64,000 nt of DNA, from NCBI GenBank assembly GCA_036362985.1, contig JAYGXS010000009.1, positions 17,854,750 to 17,918,749 on the forward strand. Reading direction: 5' to 3'. The translations under genes and the position numbers were made by a program. Below, one piece after another: positions 1 to 11,965 of this stretch (positions within the stretch are counted from its first letter, which is position 1; every line of letters starts with the position of its first letter). The stretch is from Ligula intestinalis (taxonomy: Eukaryota; Platyhelminthes; Cestoda; Diphyllobothriidea; Diphyllobothriidae). The notes below the pieces were generated by a model that was not told the DNA's origin, ran no database searches, and saw nothing but the letters and a program-made list of their open reading frames with translations.

Positions 1-1360
1 CAGTATATTTGGAGCTTATGACAGAAGCCCATAAAATCTACATAAAAACCGTACAGATATGCGTAGAAAGCAACTTAGTTGCAAAAAACTGTAAAAGGTC
101 GAATAAGTATGCAAAATGCATAAAAATAATATCGGAATATGTTTTTCGCATTACATTTAGTGCAAACAAATTATCTATCAAAATCAGTGCAGTAGTGTTT
201 GTGTCTTCGTTTCTGTAGTCTCTTAGCTAAGGTTTTGAAGGTTCGCGTTGACCGTTAACGGGTGATTATCCAGGTGTCTCTTGAACACGCTCATACATCT
301 GAGGCCTCAGATACAAGGTTCCCGTTTATATGGCTGCGTCAATAGTGCAAGATAGGGAGTTAGCGAAGTGAAAAAATATCTACATGGGTACATAAATATC
401 AAAAATGGAAAATAATATCGGTGCAGTATAGGTGTTAAAGCTTTCGAGGTAAGGATATTTCAGGCCTAGAAGAAGTCTAGCATTTATGGATTCTTGATTG
501 ATCCTTCAACAGAGGTACATTCAACCGTGGTCAGTTCCAAAAGTAAGCTCATCCAGTTTGGATGCGGAAACACATCAGCCAAGGGTGAGGTTCGTAATCG
601 AATCGAGAATACAGCGGCCAAACAACAAATCGTGCGGAGAGAAGAGTTTGCAAACACATCCCTGCCTGCCCCGATAAAATATGAAATCATTCGGTTTTGA
701 GTTCGATTCTAGCAGGTCTAATCAATACGCCCCATTACATCGACGCCTAATAGGCCTTTCATGGTGTATACCGGGCACCAGCTTTTTTAAATTTTTCTCA
801 CAACTTGATCGCTAACCCGGAGTGGATCAGTATATTCAAGGACCAAGAGGCGCAGACCGAGGAACCAAAAAAGCTACGATTTGAAAGGCTGGAGTGTCGA
901 CCAGAAAGCAAACAGGGACCTACCGATTAACCCAACACTCTTGCAGTTGTGTATAGCTGAGGCAGGATACCGACGAAAAGCAAGAGTGCCTGGGCCTTTA
1001 GCTTGCATCTGGGCTGCCCATATCTTACATTATTGTGTTAGTTATACTAATGAGTGTTTGTTGGAAGTCTGTGCACCCTACGCGGTTAACCCGCAATGGT
1101 TGACGGACTTTGGCCTAAGTATTAACATTTACATATACCTTGATATACTTCGGTTTAGTAATTAATTTTAGTGTCATAACTGATTACTTATTTTGTATTA
1201 GTAGTACGCATGTTTTGTTTTACTACATTATACTTTATTCACAACAACGATTGGATATACTCCAGTGCATATTCCATTGCGAACCCACAGAACTCTTCAC
1301 TGACATTTGATTACTTATCGACTTCGACATTTATAATAACTAACGCGTGCTCGTTGGCCG

Positions 1361-1610
1361 ATGGGATTGTTCGGATCCACATATATTTCCTGTTTTCGTT
1401 TGTTGTCCAAAAGGCAACGAGTATCATGCATTGGATCAGGCATGCTTTCATAGTACATCCATCCAAATTGCATGCGCAACATGAATGCAAGCATGGATGG
1501 CGTGGATGAAAAAGAACACTGACCACATCGAGCAGGCGCAACGATGGGCGACAAAACGATGGACGGCTTTAGTTCTCTGTTTTATCCTGATTTATTACTT
1601 AATCTGCTTC
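1361..1610. repeat. Dispersed repeat, pair with 12720-12985
   Basis: CATGCATTGGATCAGGCATGCTTTCATAG, in two parts (CATGCATTGGATCAGG, CATGCTTTCATAG), and later GATGAAAAAGAACACTGA correspond to CATGCACTGGGTCAGG, GTGCTTTCATAG and GATGAAGAAGGACAGTGA at 12775-12900. Function unknown. Confidence 0.5.
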
Positions 1611-3001
1611 CCTCATCCTATAGACCAGGGGGTGGAAACCTTTTTTTTACTCAGAGAGCCAAGAAAGCAAATATTTGGAACTATATTTCAGTGAGAGCGA
1701 TGTTATATACTTTAAGATTGAATGCAGTTAAATATGAGCATAATGTTGTTATAATACTCACCGCTAATGCGACTTCTGTTGCTACCTGGATTTGCCTATG
1801 GCTTTGTAGTCTGGTTGTTAGTTGATGAGGTCAAGCTTCATGCACGCGTGGAGGCTTGCATCCGTTACACGTGACCTTAGGGTGGACTTGATGTATTAAA
1901 GATGTGAAAATGACTACTCACATGCCTACGTACATCCAAACAAGGTCAATACAGCAAATTTCACACGCTGCAGTGTGTGTTATGTGACAGGAAGCGCGTT
2001 GCAAGTTTTGATTTTCAGCTGGTCTTCGGGTAGGTTTTAATTTCTGTCCACATGTGCTTGCTCGCCAACTCCGCTTTATTTTGGAAGATTCTTTCCGAAT
2101 CTTCATTGAGTGACTTGAACTCAGGGCCATACCTGTTCGCTGAAACCTGAGGATTTCTTAGAGTTTACAAACACGACTCGTCTGCCCGACCATCCGTACA
2201 AGGTCAAACGTGAATGCACACGCCTAGATCTACGCAAGTTTTCCCTGGGGTAGCAGGTGGTTCGACCGTGTAACTCCCTCCCAAGCAAAATAGTGAGACT
2301 GGATACTGTTGCTGTGTCCCAATGGCAGGTAAACTACTTAAATTTTGATAACCGACGACTCTCAGTTGAGGACGCTCTCCGGTCAGTCATGACTTTTACT
2401 TCATGATTTGAAATTATATATATCGCACGACTACATATTCGCGCTAACCATTATCATGTTAACCTCACACTGACTTTATCTCAGGCTGTGTATATGATTG
2501 CGATTTTAACCCAAGTATGCACTAATAGGGTCGTCAGGGATTTACGCATGTATCCCTCAAAGATGCAAACATACTATTCTTCCATTTTTCCCCGCACTCC
2601 CATGATGCCCCACCCGTGTAACCCCTATCACCGCCGGTCCCGTATTACAGAATTCTGGGTTGCAGTGCTGGGGTGGTATTAAACTATTCTTTTCACTAAG
2701 ACTTTTCCGCACCGTACGGCTCTCGACACACAATATAACCAATAAAATGCCAGACTATCAAATGAACAAGATATATGTGTTTTGGTCAAAATGTAAAACA
2801 AAAGGCAAGGCACTTTCACAGACCAAAAGTCTACAAATGTTAGCAGATAAGACTAAGAATTAAGGTGATAAGAAAGGTGGGCAGGGGGAGAGAGGCGGGT
2901 TGCATCACACTTGTGCACAAGTACTTAAGATATCTTGTCTGGGGAGGTGGAGGGGGGGGGCTTGAAAAAGGAGACGGGCGAAATGAGACAGGAGTCCACA
3001 A

Positions 3002-3092
3002 GCGCGCGCGCGCGCACACACACACACACAGCCGTGTTGCAGGAGAAGAGCATAAGACGCCAGAGATACGAACACGCACGCACGCACACACA
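3002..3092. repeat. (GC)n(AC)n microsatellite cluster
   Basis: Alternating GC then AC at 3002-3030 and a CACG/CA run at 3067-3092. Alternating purine-pyrimidine DNA of this kind can adopt Z form. Confidence 0.9.
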
Positions 3093-4669
3093 CGAGTGGC
3101 AACGGAAGAACTAATGTAATGTACGTCGTAGGCGGGGGGGAGCAGATAGGTATAAGGGCAGGCAGGTAAGTAGGGGAGTTCGCGCATGTTTAGCACCGCC
3201 GCGAAACACACACACACAAAGAAAAAATAAGTATGTACTCATGGCAGGTTGATAACAGGTTGGAGTAACGCATGACCTCACTGGTTTTCGCTGCGACGAC
3301 GGCGGTGGGGGAGGCTTTAGCGATTTTGCTGAGTGAACTTGCCCAGCTGAAAACTGGTCGGTGAGGTTGCGTGTTCACGCGACTCCTGTGTGGTTCGGCG
3401 TCAGCGTTCAACTTCGCCTATCGGCAGACTCCAAATCGAGAGCGTTTGATGACTAGAAGACGCAAAAAGACGGACACATTAGGGTGAAATTGGAAGGAAA
3501 GAGAGATAGGGAGAGGACAGGACATAATGCGTCAGAATGAGAATCCGACACAGCCGCTCGGCATGGCAGCAAGCAAGCAAACGATTTTTGGACGAAAAAG
3601 CGCTCAGCAGTTCACGTCAGCGAATAGTGTAGGACAAAATTTGGTGAGATTTTATGGGTGGAGAAGGGGGCTTGTAGGACTTTTAACGGTCTTTAAGCTT
3701 AAACATGTCACTCATAAGATTGTACTTTACTATGTTATAAACCCTCACCATGTACCGAGGGCCAACAGGCTGATACAACGTGTGCCCGGTATCTGAGGGG
3801 GGGGGGGGCTCAGGAGGCTTGAGAGGAAGGTAGAAACGATTCTTTTTAGTGGGTCGAACCCGATAAAAGGAATCTAACATGGTGCAATTTTACTCCTATT
3901 TTGTTCTTGAACAGATTATAATAGCTGCTACTGGTTGGATAGCAAAGTTGCTGGTTTATACGAACTTCCAGACAGCTCGTAGCTGACCAGGAATCGAACA
4001 ACCAACACTAAGATCACAGGAGGAGCTCTGGATGAAGTCCCGGGCTTGGAGTCTAGTTCAACTACTGAACTCATAGGCAGTCAGTTAGAAAATGCTGCTC
4101 CGGGGAATCTCAATGGAGGCTTGGTGTTACGAAATCAAGGATAAGGATGTGACGGAAGCATTAATGTGCAGCAAAGATACACTGAAAGGGAGAGGGCTAG
4201 CACAAGAGTCAGAAGACGTGGAAAAACGAAATAACAGTCAAAGCATGCAGATAGATAAGGCAATAAGGCAAGGTAGTTGTGCGGTTTAGTGGGCTTCTGA
4301 ACATCCGTTGCCTGTAGATAGAGAAAGTCTGTGGGAAATAAGACAATTTCTTCAAAGCAAAATTTCTCAAATTCTCACGTTTCAAAGAGCTTGCTCAGGT
4401 CCCCGTTGTTAAATCGTATACTGTTGCTTATCGAAGTGGTGTTCCATGCCAAGGTTGCCTACCTCGACTTGTGGAGGATGTCTGGAGAACAGTCCGGCTG
4501 TAGGCGTTATCATTAATTCTCTCCGGTGGAGGAGGGATGGTGGGCGGCTCAGTTTCCGTCGGCGTTATTCAATCTGGCAGGTCATATTCTGCGCCGGTGG
4601 AATTCCTTTCGGGAGTGCGCGTGTACAGCTTACTTGAGTTCTGTGTGACCGTCTTGTCCTGAAATTCGT

Positions 4670-5190
4670 TTACCTAATGACGCAAGGCTTTGTAAGCTGC
4701 AAGAAGGTGAACATGCCTTCCGATGGAGTTGGCATCTGAATACCACGTCTCAAACCATAGCCATTCCATCTTGTATTTGCTCGACTTAACCTTGTGGGTC
4801 GTCGAAGGTCTAAAATACGTCCACTCTTTCCCAGGTGCATTGCAAACTGAGAATTCAGGTCAAGCCTCCGAGCTGCCGATTTGTGCTCCTGCAGGCAAAT
4901 CTGCAAGTTCCGTCCAGTTGCCTTTTCTACGTAATCGCAGTCCCACTCGTTGCAACTCATTCTGTAGAAAACTGCTGGGGTTTAGATCAATGGCAGCGTG
5001 TCTTTGAGTTATGATAGGGCACTTGAGGTTCACTGGCCCACATCATCAAAGCACATTGCCTTCGGCATATCTCATCGGTTATACCTACGTTCACAGTTTC
5101 ACCGCAAGTTAGCTCTTTCGCGCGCATACAGGTGGGTGTAGGCTTTGAAATTGGCCCATGCGATCCGGACACAATGTCCGAGCCAACCAA
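4670..5190 (-). pseudogene. Penelope-like GIY-YIG endonuclease fragment
   Basis: The minus frame reads SCNEWDCDYVEKATGRNLQI, then CLQEHKSAARRLDLNSQFAM. This is the C-x-x-C..YV..TGRNL..R..EH..A pattern of the endonuclease of a Penelope lineage different from the one at 28-29.7 kb. Sequence upstream to 5190 is in a different frame and may be the linker region. It is degenerate and 5' truncated. Confidence 0.65.
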
Positions 5191-5199
5191 TCACACGTC

Positions 5200-6430
5200 A
5201 GACGGCGGTTGACACAGCCCTACCAGACTTCAGTTCAATTTTATTGAAGATTCGGTAGGCGAACGCCTCTGCGCGCAAAGTGGCTGAGAAGAGTATCGAT
5301 ATAAAAACACATGAAAAAATATGATTTTTTACATATATGCAAACGAAAAAGGAGCAGGCGTCGACTAGTTGAGAAGTGTAAACATAAATAAGTGCTCACT
5401 TCTTATGAGTAGTCTGATACTTGTGTTAATCGTTCGCAACCTGCGCATAATTTTTGTAGTCAGAAAATAAAAAGCACGAGGAGCGATCAACAAAAGGAAG
5501 CATAGCGGCAGCAGGACACAAAATGAAGTGCTGACAGATGAATATGGTTGGACATCGAGCTTACACGGACAACAGTAAGCAGGAGCGACGTAGAATGCAC
5601 AGTTACTGTACACATGGGACAGCACTAACCTCTGGAATTCTAAAGCCAACTTCGGGCACTGATTGCTGATAATCAAAGAAAAGTCAATTAGGCTGAGTGG
5701 GAGGTAGGCGAACTGACCGCTTATACATCCAAAATGAGGAAATAATGAGGATGCAGGAGTCGCATGTTTTGACTGACATGGTAGGAATGCCGGCTTTTGT
5801 CATGCAGCCATCACAATCAAAAAGGAGTGCATACAGAGGGAAATCTAATGAGGCGGTAACCAATCAGCGAACGGAACCGAACGGACAGAGTCGAAGTAAT
5901 CAGTCTACGAAGGAAGAGGGAAAGCTCAAATTCATCTAATCTGAAAAAAAAACACTCTCACTGTCAATCACCACCTGATTTTATTGAGATTGACTGATAT
6001 CTTCCACTGTTGGGTACATACCAACTCTGTGAAAAGGTTAACGTCCCCGGTATAGACGTATACTAGTACTTATCTGATTCTTATTTACATAACACAAACA
6101 GCTGCTAACTTAAGACTTCTCTGAATCCCTCTTTGTGAATGCTTTCCTCTTTTTGGACCCGATCTTGACCAGAATCCTTCACCGGTACGCCATTTAGCCG
6201 CAGAAAACTGACAAAACCCTGATAACGGGATGCCTTACGCTTAAGCAAAATTCGATAATTCCGGCATTAAAGTTGACGAGAAACACAACTCAGCTGCCAT
6301 CGGTGGAAGGTCGTGGTGTGAAGAGAATGTTGCGGTGATATTTTCAATCTCAGATTCAATAGAATACAGATACTCATTGATAAGCGCTTTCCGATCGCTT
6401 ACGAAACTCACTCACTCAAGCCCTTCCAGC
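5200..6430. other. No gene recognised
   Basis: Moderately AT-rich, short frames only. No repeat identified. Confidence 0.4.
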
Positions 6431-6606
6431 AGCCGCACAGCGGCTAGTGGTCCAAAAAAGCAAACCAGATAGTCTGAAGTGGCCATTTCTGACTTATTAA
6501 CTCTCATCAGCCAGTCATAGCGAACCCCAACTGGTGCATCACACGAAGCTCAAACTCGCGACCTTTTCAAACAAGTTTAAACTTCTTACCATTGAGCTAC
6601 GGGCTG
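6431..6606 (-). mobile_element. tRNA-derived SINE, hammerhead core intact
   Basis: Minus strand: a head with GTAGCTCAATGGTAAGAAG, then GACTGG, CTGATGA, GTTAATAAGTC, GAAATGGCCAC (complement of 6475-6516). Stem II is weakened to wobble pairs. A second copy in the opposite direction follows at 6624. Confidence 0.65.
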
Positions 6607-6623
6607 CTGGCGTGGCACCAGAA

Positions 6624-6795
6624 CGACAAGGCTCAGTGGTTAGAGCGCTAGACTTCTGATCGAAAAAGTCACTGGGACGAGCTTCGGGTCATGCACCAGT
6701 TAGGGTTGGGCATGACAGACTAACGACGGCTATAGAGGTAGAAATGGCCATTCCAGTCTCCCTTGTCTTTGCTAGAAATGGGAGAATACAGATGT
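6624..6795 (+). mobile_element. tRNA-derived SINE, hammerhead decayed
   Basis: Box A GGCTCAGTGGTTAGAGCG, then a diverged head, and a body ending GAAATGGCCATTCCAGTC, CTCCCTTGTCTTTGC. The core reads CTAACGA, so the ribozyme is damaged. Confidence 0.65.
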
Positions 6796-6999
6796 ACACT
6801 TGCGTGTCTAAGGCCTCGAAGGTGCGACGCGAGCAGGACTAGGAGACAATATCTGTGAGCTCCCTTATAGATTTATGCATAGGAAGACGTGCCAGTTGAC
6901 CAAGCAGTCCGTGACTGCACGGACGGGAAGCATGCTCATGCAGTGAATGCTGCTCTACAGGAATAACTTCACAAAAAGCCCGTTGTGGGGGTAAGGTCC

Positions 7000-9117
7000 A
7001 TGCGTAGACTGTGCAGACCGACTGCAAGTCGATTGTTCACGCTCAACAACATGGGACATACACGAATCACCCAACCAAAAAAGACAGAGCAAGTTCATTC
7101 CAATGTGCTAACTAATCAGAAAGGTTGTGCAAAGAGCAGGCAGAGGAAGGAGAGGCAGAAACTGACCGAGGCCTTTGTAGGATCTTTGTTTCTGCAAGCT
7201 TTCACCACCTTCACGGACGAAAGAGAAAGCATGTGTGAGAGTGATGTTTGTGGGTGTGTGTGCGTGGAGGGATGTGTGTTTTGGAGAGAGCTTTCTATGC
7301 ACTGTACACAGGCAGGCAAAAGATCAAACAGACGGGCAGAGCAGGGGCAATGACGGAGGCAGAGAGAGAGCATCAGTATGGACATTATACCAAAAGAGTC
7401 CGCGCAACGAGGTATCCGCTAGCAACATCAAAGAAATTGGCACAAACTTTCGATCGCTGTCCAGAAAACCGTAGGCCACAAGCCCTCACGTGATTGCATT
7501 CCTCTATCTGATTTTGGGGTAGCCAATCACAAGTGCTATTGACTGCTGTTAGCTAAGCAGTTGATCAAGCGACCAGTGATTAACTCTCGCATGACGTTTA
7601 CGCATCCACACCCACAGCACGCTAGCAGACAGACCCGCGTGCGGGGCCCAGGACTGCCGAGCGTCGGGGCTTCAGATCACCAAGGCGTTTCTGTATACAA
7701 CAAATAATTCCTACGGATCCTACCCTTTCTCTTCCTAAACGGAACTGTGCCCTGAGCATACCCACGCATAAGACTCCTACAGGACCTTGCGAGAAGGTGA
7801 CGCGATAGCTAAGGCACCATCGGAGCCCAATTATGATCAACAGAAAAGATGGCCAAGGAAACGCATGAAATTGACCGCTCCCCATAAGTAGCCTGTACCC
7901 TTCCCCCTCTAGGGAGGACGCAGAAGAGTCGACCATCGAAAAATAAATGGCTTGAAACGTTCGCCAACGGAAAAGCAAAATTAAACACAGGAACGAAAAG
8001 AAAGATTGTGGGCTAGCGGCAGGTGACCTCGTGAGGCACATGTGGTCTACGTCCAATTCGGATGGGGTGGCAACCGTTGAGATTTATTTTACCGCACTTT
8101 TGGGAAGTCATTGAGAGCCAGGCGCCGCTGGCAACAATGAAATGAGAGCATGGAAAGTTGCCGCGTTGCCCCAAAGCAGAAGTCTTTCGGAGGCCATGGT
8201 ACGTCTCACTTGCGGAGGTTTCTACCACCGATGAGTCTATGTCAGCAAATCTATTCCATGTGCCAACAAAGCTTGTATTCGAGAAATAAGACGCTTCGTG
8301 TGACTGATCTGGTCTCACAAATTAAGCAAGAAGGAAGCGCACCATGGATGACGCCCCGAATAGTCGAATCAGTGATGTATGGACGGGAAAACAAGAGTCC
8401 CAGGGGATTGGACAGATTCGATAACTTCGCCATGAGTATCAACGGGTAAAGGACGAAAGGATGGCTTTTTATGAAGACTAGCTGCTAAAATAGCGGATTT
8501 TTTACGTTTTGCAACGAAAAACAGTCAATAATTTCGATCATAAACGCGGCAGGCCAATCGGTGCAAATTGTAGATGCATCTCATAAACGAAGAGGCCGAG
8601 TTCATATCTCAGGTATTCCAAGCCAGGGATTAGGTATGACTGACTGTCGAGGATTAATAAGCCAGAAATCACCATGTTGGTATCGTACGCTTTTTGATAC
8701 TTCTTCCAGTAGGCTCTTTTTCTGAGTAATAAGCATTCGTGGCCCACCATCAAGAAGTGTGATTGGGTGACGATTTGGCGGTCTATCATCTTTAAAAATT
8801 TCACGAACCATAGCGGTGTTACTACGTGACGAAAGTTGCCCATCATTAAGATGACGCTTCAGTGTCGTCTAATACGATCGCCAAACTTCCAGGATGATGC
8901 GTCAACGAGGTGAATGGAGATGCCCAGTTTTTAATCCAGCTGTTGTTCGGCAAAGTGTACTTTGCCATCAAAACGCTCAACGTAACCAACATCCTGTGCG
9001 TCACAATTTAATTGGCTCTGACGCGAGAAGAACGAGAAGAGGCGTCAAAAAGAGCAATTAAGGACCCCACATAAATGTCAGTCGAAATACTGACGTGGGT
9101 TTTCAAGTAAAAAATTA
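7000..9117. other. No gene recognised
   Basis: Several frames of 60-140 codons on the minus strand (for example 7622-8056) have no domain, motif or splice support. Confidence 0.4.
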
Positions 9118-9829
9118 ATACTTAAGGGTTCTCGCATCAATTTTAGCGAAGTTTAAACCCAGGCTACTGAAATGTTGCCAGTAGGTTTTTATTATTGATG
9201 TCGGCTACACAAGAAAGCCTTGGTTAACAATTCATGGAAAGGCCACAGCTTTCTGCGGCCTCAAGACATCAATGCACTTGAGTACCACCCGTCTTTAATG
9301 CCCCCAGGAGGCTTGATCGACAGTTCAACCGTCGATTCCGACGATCTCCAGCGTGTGTTCCACAGCCCTGCGGTGGTGCAGCGACGGCAATTTACGCGTG
9401 GGTTAGTTTTAAGCGACAGTTAGCTTGTGTTGCATCCACCGCACGCTCTCTTTTCTCACTCATCTGTATCTGGCGTCAAGACGGAGTCAAAAAGACCGGA
9501 GGCGGGATTGGGCGCAGGCGGCCGGAACCGCTACCGCGCCTGAGTCAGATCCCACGGAGCGGCAGCGTCAAAACGGCCGCGGCTGGTTGGTGTGGTTTGA
9601 GCCTGCACCGACGCACGCGAATAACCCCCTCACCATCCACGTTCGCCATTTGGTATGGCAGAGCAGCCCAAATATCGCCTGCCAGGCTCTGATCCAGCCC
9701 CTGCCCCCAAGTTGGTCCAGCGCATCTACCATGCGACCCTTTTGGGTGGACTTAAGGGTGTCACGTTAATTTTGTAAAGTGCAACACAACCTACTGAAAT
9801 GTTGTCAGTAGGTTTTATTATTTGGGTGA
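9118..9829 (+). repeat. Segment flanked by 80-bp direct repeats with a stem-loop
   Basis: 9118-9203 and 9748-9829 both start ACTTAAGGGT. Both end with CTACTG-AAATGTTG-CAGTAG (hairpin) followed by TTTTTATTATT. The 545 bases between are GC-rich, and their sequence around 9425-9540 recurs loosely at 37385-37530 and, on the minus strand, near 62330-62470. Possibly a non-autonomous element with terminal repeats; no gene is seen in it. Confidence 0.5.
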
Positions 9830-10534
9830 ATACTTACGACAAACCAAGCAAGCACAGATGCGCTCACCCGTAGGGCCAGATTTAAAATTTCATGCATGCG
9901 AACAGCAGTCAGAAAAAAAAGGACTTTTGCTCATAATGTGACCTTCGATTACCCTGATTCGCGTAAAAAACAGTCTGTAAAAGCGAAATGTGATGGGATG
10001 CAGACAACCAAAGCATCGAAACAGACATCGAGAGAGTTTGAAAACAGATAGAAGCAGTAGCGCGTCGACAAGAAAAAGCGTCATGCAGGTAGCGTGACAA
10101 ATACTAACCAGTGAGATGTTGAATCCAACTTCAAAAGTCTTATAGGGCAAAAAAGTGGCAAAAGACAAAAAGCATTAAGGCGAGGAGAGGCAGGTTAAAA
10201 TTCGAAAAGATGCGCTACGCGGCGCTACGATTAAGAGAACTATCTCTGGCAACTGCTGCTCTGAAAGGAATATAATAAGACGCATTAAAAGGCGTTAGGC
10301 TGTTTTAAGGTCTGGTCTAACGGCACGTCGGTATGCTGTTAGTGGGTAGAAGTTCTAGCCGCACTAGCCAGTGCACTTACGCTTGACGAAAATTCCATCC
10401 AGTATACGGTATTGCTCCTAGCGAATAAAACTCAGAGTTAGGAGAGAGGAAAACAAAATCCCTAACGAGGTGCCAGCAGGCAGAAGTGACGGCATAGACA
10501 TTGACAATACCTTAGGAAAGCTATTTGGGGCGAT

Positions 10535-10665
10535 TGGCCCTCATAATCTACGGACAGCCAACTCTAGTGAAATTGCCGCCGCACCCCAGTTTCGAACTCG
10601 CGCCTCGCCGGTCTGGGGCAGACGACCTAACCATTGAGCCATCGAGTTCGATGTCTAGCCGGTTG
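10535..10665 (-). mobile_element. SINE head fragment
   Basis: Minus strand: GATGGCTCAATGGTTAGGTC (box A) and GAGTTCGAAACTG (box B-like). The hammerhead body is absent. Confidence 0.5.
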
Positions 10666-10774
10666 TAGATCGGGAGTATAATTTAGTCAGTCCGACTGAC
10701 GATGAACGCCCACTCATCAATCACTGCTCCGGTTCTGCCTCGGGACTCGCTCCCGAGACCCACCAATAGACAAA

Positions 10775-10801
10775 CACGCACACACACACACACACACACA
10801 C
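10775..10801. repeat. (AC)n microsatellite
   Basis: About 13 AC units. Confidence 0.95.
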
Positions 10802-10869
10802 GGCGGCTAGAAGTGTAAGCAGAGGAATATTGCTCCGGCATTGCAATATCGCCTGATATACACGGGCAA

Positions 10870-11005
10870 GACAACGACCTTGTGAGCGTTTAACTTCTGG
10901 TCAACCAGTCGCGAGTTCAAGCCTCGGCTGGCTGGGTCGGTGTAACAACTAATGAACCAGAAATGGCCATTTAAGACACTCTTGTCTTTCGTTGATGAAC
11001 GTTCA
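10870..11005 (+). mobile_element. SINE fragment
   Basis: Box B-like GCGAGTTCAAGCC, then the end of the body, ACCAGAAATGGCCATTTAAG and CTCTTGTCTTTCG. The CUGAUGA part is lost (AACTAATGAACC). Confidence 0.5.
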
Positions 11006-11366
11006 CCAACCACCAACGGAACTCACATGTCCCGGTCCGCCTTCCCCTGAAGTCTCATTTCTCGGACCCTAACGGTAGCTTTAGTAGTATAGGCAAATAG
11101 TATTGCCGGCAAAGTTGTAATGCACTTAGCTTGATTGACTGTCAAAGCAGAGACACGACAGTTAAACCAGCGATCCCAAATATGCCTACCGTGGGCCCCA
11201 GAGCAGGGTGAGCACAGGGACGTTGGTTTACACGTTTTATAGTGATAGCACACTTGCGCGGTAGCTACGACACCCTCTCCCTCGTCCACCTGAGTCCAAG
11301 AGACCTGAGGGGTAGGGGTCGGACTCAGGTGGCTGGGGTGGCGGGAGTCGACACCTAGGCGTGCCA

Positions 11367-11579
11367 CTACATCACTCCTTCTTCTGTAGCAGTTATTTTG
11401 GGTGAGGGTATCCCCAATAACATATGTCGTGCCCAGATGTCGTCCAATACATCCCGCGCGTGGCTCCCTTTAGGAAGAATACTACGTATCACACAGTACT
11501 GATAGACGGTGTAAAAGATGCCATTTCCGGTCCCAGCGTTCCAGTAGCAATCTACGAACAAAGTACTGTTCCCTAAAGC
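11367..11579 (-). CDS. Probable terminal anoctamin exon
   Basis: A 170-bp intron rich in CT ends TTATTTCAG; the frame then continues in phase 0 for 70 codons to TAG. It starts ALGNSTLFVDCYWNAGTG and ends KITATEEGVM. Support is the splice geometry, the short intron like others in this gene, and the retained frame. The tail has no recognisable homology (anoctamin tails rarely do), so this remains tentative. Repeat-like sequence begins just after the stop. Confidence 0.4.
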   Translation of the reverse strand, partial: ALGNSTLFVDCYWNAGTGNGIFYTVYQYCVIRSILPKGSHARDVLDDIWARHMLLGIPSPKITATEEGVM

Positions 11580-11604
11580 CTGAAATAATGACAGACAGAG
11601 GCAA

Positions 11605-11735
11605 GCAGGGGGCGGAGGAGCATGACGAGTAAGAGGAAGAGGAGGAGTATAAGAAGGGGAAGAATGATGATGCTAATGATAATGAGGAGTAGGAGGAGAG
11701 GGGAGAGGAGGAGGGGTAGGAGGGGGGAGGAGGAG
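11605..11735. repeat. Purine-rich (GGA/GAA) tract
   Basis: On the minus strand this is the CT-rich tract just before the probable terminal anoctamin exon, so it may double as the polypyrimidine tract of that acceptor. Confidence 0.8.
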
Positions 11736-11749
11736 GCAATCAAACCTAC

Positions 11750-11965
11750 ATTGTACTCGGGATGTTCGTAGTTGTTAAATTGGAGAGGCGGTAGAGTGGT
11801 GGGCGGTTTCTCCGCCGGCGGCATTTTCGCATCCTCATCTTCGATCTCACCGCGCAGAATGAGGTCATTAACTACGCGAGCTTCATGACGCGCAACCACC
11901 GAGAGGCGAGCGGGTATGTCAGGAATGAAGGAAGCAATCATGGAGGTCAGCAAGATGGCCACGTT
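11750..11965 (-). CDS. Anoctamin exon, end of TM10 and C-terminal tail
   Basis: Reads [20 protein letters not shown], then [20 protein letters not shown]. This equals the family C-terminus NLV......WVIPDIP..I......E. An acidic and proline-rich stretch follows, up to NNYEHPEYN. The acceptor is GTCTAG and the donor GTAGGT. The frame stays open past the donor into a CT-rich tract, so read-through to a stop at 11573 is an alternative end. Confidence 0.9.

Larger units (their letters stand above)
1..4640. other. No gene recognised
   Basis: Apart from the repeat at 1361-1610 and microsatellites near 3.0-3.1 kb, I see only short unsupported frames. Bases 721-765 hold a decayed SINE body of the second subfamily (CGCCTAATAGGCC). 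Confidence 0.5.

Noticed and set aside
2840..3217. 125-codon cysteine-rich minus frame
   Set aside because: Produced by the AC/GC microsatellites (CVCVR-like repeats).
3240..3400. Possible minus-strand exon with a proline run after TTTTCAG
   Set aside because: In the phase needed to continue the anoctamin it meets a stop within ten codons, and a better terminal exon exists at 11579.
7622..8056. 144-codon minus frame as a gene
   Set aside because: No ATG context, splice support, domain or repeat-family match; its composition is like that of the other chance frames here.
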